Under the pieces are notes generated by a model. That model saw only the letters and a program-made list of their open reading frames with translations, was not told the origin of the DNA and ran no database searches. Below are positions 59,759-64,000 of a DNA stretch of 64,000 bases, piece after piece. This DNA comes from Acidobacteriota bacterium (GTDB taxonomy: Bacteria > Acidobacteriota > Blastocatellia > Pyrinomonadales > Pyrinomonadaceae). Positions within the stretch are counted from its first letter, which is position 1. Each line of letters starts with the position of its first letter. The stretch covers positions 930,001 to 994,000 of the forward strand of contig JAIVJV010000009.1 in assembly GCA_020199835.1 (NCBI GenBank), given 5' to 3'. The position numbers and the translations under genes are program-made.

Positions 59759-60780
59759 TACAGCGCCGCTCCTCCAGTTTTCGGCGTCCTTACAGCGGAA
59801 TAGCGTCTCAGTAAAAACAGCATTGCGACGATTCCCAAGAACGTAACCACACCGGCCGCGCGCACGACGTTCATTACGATTGCACCGTATTTACCGGTGG
59901 CTGGATCGTAGTGGTAACAGTAGAGCAACAACTGATCGACTGGCGAACCGATCTTGTTTGCCGATGACTCAATCAAACCGAAGCGCAGGTCGCGCGCGGG
60001 ATAATCGACACCGTAGTAGTAACGCGAGAGTTTTCCGTGCGGCGTGGTCACCATGATCGCGCTTGCGTGCGCAAACTGTTTCGTTTTCTCGTCGTAGCGA
60101 TAGTGAAAGCCCGCCGCCTGAGTGATCTTCTCGATGTTTGCCTGGTCGCCGGTCAAAAAGTGCCAGCCGTTACTCGCGTTGGCGCGCATCTTTTCCGGCA
60201 GGTAATCGACGTAAACTTTTTTCTTGGCCTGCGCGAGCGCCGGCGTTTCCCGCGGGTCGAAACTGATCGTCACGACGTCAAATTCCTTGCCGACCTGGAA
60301 CGGCAGAACGCGAAACGACGTCACCATGGCGTTGAGAATCTGCGTGCAGAGCATTGGGCAGTCGTAATAAACAAATGCGAGCACGACGGGTTTTTGTCCG
60401 AAGTAGTCGCCGAGCTTTACGTCGCGACCACTTTCATCGCGAAAGACGAGATCTAACGGAAGTTGCTGATCGAGTTTCTGTTCGATCTTGACCTCCTGCA
60501 AAGCAGCCGGCAAACCCGTGGCTACGTTTCCCGTTTCGGCGGGCCGCGCGCCATAAAGCGGCGAACTCGGTCCGGGCGGTGCTTGTGCGGGCACACTGGT
60601 CCACGCCATCACGAGCCATAACGTCGCTAACAAAACTTTCAGCTGGGACCGCAGGCGTCTCGCCTGCAACTCACGGGAGCGCCGGATTCGAGGTCTGGCA
60701 AGCGAGACGCTTGCGGTCCCAGGTCTTGCGGTCCCAGGGTTTTCAATTGGTAAAGGCAAAACTTTCCCGCTTGCTTTCAT
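59758..60780 (-). CDS. SCO1/SenC copper-chaperone protein carrying a repeat insertion
   Basis: A 340-residue protein that delivers copper to CuA of the oxidase. The ATG at 60780 overlaps the previous stop (ATGA), so the start is firm. The thioredoxin-like domain has DCPMLC (CxxxC, about residues 139-144) and the ligand His in FAHASAIMV (about 228). A C-terminal helix (about 310-330) anchors it. Residues about 10-45, before the signal-like VLLATLWLVMAWTSVPAQA, are encoded by a dispersed repeat and read as SVSLARPRIRR...LQARRLRSQ. The ORF stays intact, but the N-terminal extension is abnormal for the family. Confidence 0.88.
   Translation of the reverse strand: MKASGKVLPLPIENPGTARPGTASVSLARPRIRRSRELQARRLRSQLKVLLATLWLVMAWTSVPAQAPPGPSSPLYGARPAETGNVATGLPAALQEVKIEQKLDQQLPLDLVFRDESGRDVKLGDYFGQKPVVLAFVYYDCPMLCTQILNAMVTSFRVLPFQVGKEFDVVTISFDPRETPALAQAKKKVYVDYLPEKMRANASNGWHFLTGDQANIEKITQAAGFHYRYDEKTKQFAHASAIMVTTPHGKLSRYYYGVDYPARDLRFGLIESSANKIGSPVDQLLLYCYHYDPATGKYGAIVMNVVRAAGVVTFLGIVAMLFLLRRYSAVRTPKTGGAAL
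60644..60736. repeat. Inverted-repeat element (copy 2) inside the SCO gene
   Basis: The left arm (60644-60668) is nearly identical to the arms at 49031-49107. The inverted right arm (60696-60721) has compensating changes: GCAGGCG...CGCCTGC versus GCAAGCG...CGCTTGC, so both internal hairpins are preserved. A partial third right-end copy (CTTGCGGTCCCA) follows at 60725-60736. The element is read in frame as the N-terminal part of the SCO protein. Confidence 0.8.
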
Positions 60781-61361
60781 TGCAATCTCTTTTCGGTCTC
60801 GCGTCCCGAGCTCCACGCAGTCGGCAAACTGATCGCGTAGTCATGAAGTTTGCTGGGCGCGGTTTTCGCGCGCGTGGGCAAGCCTTCACCCGACACGACC
60901 TGCTGGATGGCCTGATCGATCGGAACGCCCACCGTGTTGCCCGATTGATCTTTTACTTCGCCGCGCAGTACGCGTTCCCACTCATGTTTCAAGACTCGAT
61001 ACTCGGCCTGTGGAGCCTGGTTTTGCAGATCGACGCGTTCACCGTTTTCAAGCGTCACCGCATATCCGGGTGCGGCTTGCAGTCGGGGTTCGGGTGGCAG
61101 CCGTTCGTCTCTGCTCAGAGCCATCGGGCCCGGCCGTTTCGCCTCGGCCTCTTGGGCGTTGAAATAACGGAACAACATCCACAACCCGAGCGAGATCGTC
61201 GCTGTCGCGACAGTCAGCACGACCACAAACGTCAGCACGGCGCGCACATTGACGTCGCTCGCCTCGTGCGTCACCTCCACGTTGCGAATGTGCGAGACGT
61301 CCGGCGTCTCGGTGCGATGGCCGTCACCTCTGTGACCGTTACTTTTTTCTTTCCGTGTCAT
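60777..61361 (-). CDS. Uncharacterised membrane-anchored protein of the ACIII-oxidase operon
   Basis: A 194-residue protein with a polar, His-rich N-terminus, one membrane helix (VLTFVVVLTVATATISLGLW, about residues 42-61) and a periplasmic C-terminal part (EYRVLKHEWERVLRGEVKD; VGVPIDQAIQQVVSGEGLPT). No cofactor-binding motif is seen. It overlaps actF by 4 bp and the SCO gene by 4 bp. Similar small proteins occur between act and cox genes in other bacteria; an assembly or subunit role is an inference. Confidence 0.75.
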   Translation of the reverse strand: MTRKEKSNGHRGDGHRTETPDVSHIRNVEVTHEASDVNVRAVLTFVVVLTVATATISLGLWMLFRYFNAQEAEAKRPGPMALSRDERLPPEPRLQAAPGYAVTLENGERVDLQNQAPQAEYRVLKHEWERVLRGEVKDQSGNTVGVPIDQAIQQVVSGEGLPTRAKTAPSKLHDYAISLPTAWSSGRETEKRLQ

Positions 61362-62530
61362 CTGTGTACATCCGTGGCCATTACTGATTCAAACTGTGGA
61401 TCGTTGATCGGTATCAACGGCCGCTTCGCCAATTGCCACGCAAACAGTCCGAGCCACAAGCCGCCAAATCCGAGCAGCGCGATAACGTCGAGCCAGATCC
61501 AACGGTGTTCGTGAAATGCAGGCACCAGCATCCACAGCAGATCGATCATCCGCATCACGAGCACCAGCAGCGCCACCATTACCAACCTGCGCGGGTTGCG
61601 TTTGAGCTCACGCGACAGCAGGAACAAAAACGGCGCGGCAAAGTGCAATATGCCGATAGCGATGATGACTGCGCCCCAGAGACCGTGCGTGCGTTCAAGG
61701 TAGTAACCGATCTCTTCCGGCAGGTTGCCGGACCAGATGATCAGATACTGCGAAAACGCGAAGTAAGACCAGAGCATCACGAGCGCGAGCAGCAGTTTGC
61801 CGAGGTCATGAAAATGCAGCGGTGCAACGACGCGGCTGAGCGGTTCTTCCTGTATCAGCCAGGCCATCACCGCAATCACAAACGCGAGCGCGCTCAAACT
61901 CCACGATGCAACAAAGATAAAACCGTAAATCGTGGAGTACCATTCCGGCTCGAGCGACATGTACCAATCGACGGAAGCAAACGTGATGGTAAAGATGAGC
62001 GCTATCATTCCCGGTCCACTCAGCACGCGCATGTTCTTCGTGTAACGCACATCGGCAGTGCGGTCTTGTGCGAGTGACCAGCGATTGAGAAAGAATGCAA
62101 GCGCGATCCAAACCGCGAAGTAGACCACCGCGCGCACGATGAAGAACGTAAGATTCAGATACGGCGTCTTGAAGGCCACGACCGGGTGCTGTTCCAGCAC
62201 CTCCTGGTGCGTCCATTCGTAAATCGAGTGCGCGCCGAGAATGATCGGTATAAACAGCAGCGCCATGATCGGCAACGTGCGCGTCGAAGCTTCGAGCACG
62301 CGACGGATCACAAAACCCCAGCCGCCGCCGGTCATGTGTTGCAACATCAGGAGCGCGAGCGAGCCCACAGCGATCCCGGTCCAGAACGTCCAACCGACGA
62401 GATAAGCCTGGAAAAATTGGTGGCTATCGAGAAACGCGAGAGCGACCAACACCAGTAGCAGCACACCACCTGCGATGAACGCGCGGTTGCGAAACGTATT
62501 TGCCGGCTGAGGATTGAATGAAGTGCTCAT
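61358..62530 (-). CDS. actF: Alternative complex III membrane subunit F (quinol:cytochrome c oxidoreductase)
   Basis: A 390-residue protein of about ten helices. The ATG at 62530 overlaps the actE stop (ATGA); the longer frame is a shadow. Blocks such as LVGWTFWTGIAVGSLALLML and LHFHDLGKLLLALVMLWSYF, then FSQYLIIWSGN, are those of the ActF/NrfD-like second quinone-type subunit. In ACIII it pairs with ActC to form the membrane core that oxidises menaquinol. Confidence 0.93.
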   Translation of the reverse strand: MSTSFNPQPANTFRNRAFIAGGVLLLVLVALAFLDSHQFFQAYLVGWTFWTGIAVGSLALLMLQHMTGGGWGFVIRRVLEASTRTLPIMALLFIPIILGAHSIYEWTHQEVLEQHPVVAFKTPYLNLTFFIVRAVVYFAVWIALAFFLNRWSLAQDRTADVRYTKNMRVLSGPGMIALIFTITFASVDWYMSLEPEWYSTIYGFIFVASWSLSALAFVIAVMAWLIQEEPLSRVVAPLHFHDLGKLLLALVMLWSYFAFSQYLIIWSGNLPEEIGYYLERTHGLWGAVIIAIGILHFAAPFLFLLSRELKRNPRRLVMVALLVLVMRMIDLLWMLVPAFHEHRWIWLDVIALLGFGGLWLGLFAWQLAKRPLIPINDPQFESVMATDVHR

Positions 62531-63201
62531 TCCTGATGTCCTCCGGCCGCGGGTGTTGGCTGTGACTGCGGTTGTGACGACCCTTGTGGCAGGGGCGTAC
62601 CGCTTGGTCCGGGTTGCGTCTTGATATTTTGTTGACTTAGTTGCAGCGCGCGGACGTAGGCGATGATGGCCCAACGATCCTGCACGGGAACTTGCGCAGC
62701 GTAAGGCGGCATCGCGCCCCAGCCGTTAGTGATAGCGTCGAAGAAGTGACCCACGGGCGCCTGGCGCAGACGATCGTCGTGGAACGAAGCGGCACGACGG
62801 AAACCGCGACGCACGATCATGCCGTCGCCGTGACCGGTCATGCCGTGACAAACGCTACAGAAGATTTCGTAACGCTCGCGGCCGCGTACGACCGTTTCCT
62901 GTGTAATCGGAAACGGGAACGTGTCGACGTCATCCGTGTAGGGATTCGTACTCGCAGGAGCAGGAGACGCGGATGACACCGGTTTTTTCCCCGTGTAGAA
63001 CTCTGTGTCGGAACGCAGGTGACCGCGCGCAATCGTTCCCTGGACCGGCGGCCTGCTCGCTAAACCGTCACCAAAGAACGACGAGCCGCGATACGGCTTG
63101 ATCTTCGGCTGGTCCTGCATGTCGTGGCGACACGCTGCGCCCGCGAAGCACACGACGGCTAGCAGAACTCCGATCCCAAAAGTGTTCCTAAACCTCGACA
63201 T
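62527..63201 (-). CDS. actE: Alternative complex III cytochrome c subunit E
   Basis: A 224-residue lipoprotein: signal peptide followed by FAGAAC with the lipidated Cys. A monohaem cytochrome c domain has CSVCHG (about residues 113-118) and an axial Met region (WGAMPPYAAQV). A Gln/Pro-rich tail follows. It receives electrons from the ActAB/ActC module and passes them towards CoxB. It overlaps actD by 14 bp. Confidence 0.93.
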   Translation of the reverse strand: MSRFRNTFGIGVLLAVVCFAGAACRHDMQDQPKIKPYRGSSFFGDGLASRPPVQGTIARGHLRSDTEFYTGKKPVSSASPAPASTNPYTDDVDTFPFPITQETVVRGRERYEIFCSVCHGMTGHGDGMIVRRGFRRAASFHDDRLRQAPVGHFFDAITNGWGAMPPYAAQVPVQDRWAIIAYVRALQLSQQNIKTQPGPSGTPLPQGSSQPQSQPTPAAGGHQE

Positions 63202-63760
63202 CGTTAACTTCTATCGCACCCAAACTCTTCAGCAACTCGACCACCCTGTCGTGTTCAAACTGCGGATCGTTCGCTTCCACCGCCAGGAAGAACCGATCGC
63301 GCGTGGCCATCGCGAAGTTCGGCGCGTTGAAAACGGGGTGGTACGGTTGCGGCAACTTGTTCAGCACGAGCATTCCCAAAACCGCGGAGAACGCCGCAAA
63401 CAGCACCGTCATTTCAAACGTGATCGGAATAAAAGCGGGCCAACTGTTGTACGGCTTGCCGCCGACGTTCAGCGGGTAATCGATCACTTCGATGTAGTAC
63501 TGCATGAAATATCCGGCAAGTGCGCCAACCACACCACCAATGAACACGATGAGCGGCAGACGCGTGTGCGTGAATCCGATGGCTTCCGAAAGTTCTTCGA
63601 TCGGATAAGGCGAGTAGCCGTTGATTCGTCGATATCCCGCTTCGTAAGTCTTGCGCGCCGCATGGACCAGGTCAGCCGGACCCTCAAACTCCGCGATCAC
63701 GCCGTACAGCGGCGTCGCGTGGCGTCGATGGTGCACGAGCGGCGGACGAGTAGTAGCCAT
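63188..63760 (-). CDS. actD: Alternative complex III subunit D (DUF3341)
   Basis: A 190-residue protein. The N-terminal DUF3341 block LYGVIAEFEGPADLVHAARK (about residues 18-37) leads to two membrane helices (about 70-92 and 112-135) and a ferredoxin-like C-terminal segment. It is a structural subunit without cofactors. It starts 3 bp after the actC stop. Confidence 0.93.
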   Translation of the reverse strand: MATTRPPLVHHRRHATPLYGVIAEFEGPADLVHAARKTYEAGYRRINGYSPYPIEELSEAIGFTHTRLPLIVFIGGVVGALAGYFMQYYIEVIDYPLNVGGKPYNSWPAFIPITFEMTVLFAAFSAVLGMLVLNKLPQPYHPVFNAPNFAMATRDRFFLAVEANDPQFEHDRVVELLKSLGAIEVNDVEV

Positions 63761-63763
63761 TGG

Positions 63764-64000
63764 CTATTCCTCCACCTCCGCTTCCGGCAGAATCGTGCGC
63801 ATCTCAAAAATCGAGATCATCGGCAGGAACCGGATGAACAGGAACAAGAGCGTAAAGAAGAAACCAATCGTTCCGATGAACATGCCCCAGTCCCACTGCG
63901 TCGGCTCATACATTCCCCAGGACGACGGCAGATAATCGCGGTGCAAGCTCGTCACCACGATGACAAAACGTTCGAGCCACATGCCGATGCTGACGATGAA
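63764..64000 (-). CDS. actC: Alternative complex III subunit C (NrfD-like), C-terminal part
   Basis: The frame is open to the right edge, so only the last 78 codons are in view (complement, 5' end missing). The segment has [20 protein letters not shown] and two membrane helices, and ends [19 protein letters not shown]. This is typical of the C-terminus of ActC, the NrfD/PsrC-like quinone-site subunit. actA and actB are expected to the right of the window. Confidence 0.85.
   Translation of the reverse strand, partial: FIVSIGMWLERFVIVVTSLHRDYLPSSWGMYEPTQWDWGMFIGTIGFFFTLLFLFIRFLPMISIFEMRTILPEAEVEE

Noticed and set aside
1..64000. CRISPR arrays, tRNA/rRNA genes, transposases, prophage genes
   Set aside because: Scanned by eye: no regular spacer-repeat array, no gap with a convincing tRNA fold, no integrase or transposase motifs.

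Overview
The window looks like a chromosomal segment of an Acidobacteriota bacterium, most likely of the Blastocatellia type. This is inferred from gene content, not from a marker gene. The supporting genes are a secreted VWFA-related protein of the acidobacterial type (16289-18424), two very large Oar-like TonB-dependent receptors with N-terminal carboxypeptidase-regulatory domains (18655-22473 and 27418-31158), an alternative complex III plus caa3-type oxidase locus (55974-64000), and a moderately GC-rich, gene-dense layout with many 1-4 nt overlaps. I see no prophage, IS element, CRISPR array, rRNA or tRNA gene.

Layout. 1-7266 (+) is a surface-polysaccharide operon: asparagine-synthetase-like amidotransferase, an alpha/alpha-toroid protein, a hexapeptide acyltransferase, a Gfo/Idh/MocA dehydrogenase, a DUF354 glycosyltransferase-like protein and a polyprenyl glycosylphosphotransferase. 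A secreted M20 peptidase (-) and an O-antigen-ligase-like protein carrying an inserted PDZ-like domain (+) follow. 10059-13249 (-) is a run of small membrane and zinc-ribbon genes (DUF4190, TM2, DUF2752) with a secreted DUF1028 protein. 13313-18424 holds a polysaccharide-export protein, a PDZ/radical-SAM DUF512 protein, a methyltransferase and the VWFA protein.

18655-34626 is an envelope region. A MoxR-type module (DUF4129 membrane protein, DUF4350, MoxR ATPase ... DUF58, SpoIIM-like) is split by an Oar-like receptor and a TPR protein, and a second Oar-like receptor precedes it. Two strong intrinsic terminators follow the two receptors. 35542-44379 (-) is a compact ten-gene purine-catabolic operon: a histidine-rich membrane protein, two of the three usual xanthine-dehydrogenase subunits, another membrane protein, allantoinase, allantoicase, OHCU decarboxylase, HIU hydrolase, urate oxidase PuuD and a protein of unknown function. 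A formimidoyltransferase gene converges on it.

44422-55970 is mostly housekeeping: pyrophosphatase, HtrA-like protease, PrmC, DUF4097 protein, MurA, HIT protein, ATP-dependent PEP carboxykinase, a DMT exporter and a fused 2Fe-2S ferredoxin. 55974-64000 (-) encodes, in transcription order, ActC (partial), ActD, ActE, ActF, an unknown membrane-anchored protein, SCO1/SenC, CoxB with a fused cytochrome c, CoxA, CoxC and CoxD. This forms a quinol-to-oxygen branch linking alternative complex III to an aa3-type oxidase.

The most unusual items are: a dispersed nested-palindrome repeat, present at 49031-49107 and again inside the coding region of the SCO gene (60644-60736); the PDZ insertion in the O-antigen ligase; and the purine operon, which lacks the molybdenum subunit, has a PuuD without a cytochrome c domain, and adds an orphan membrane protein rich in HxxxxH motifs.
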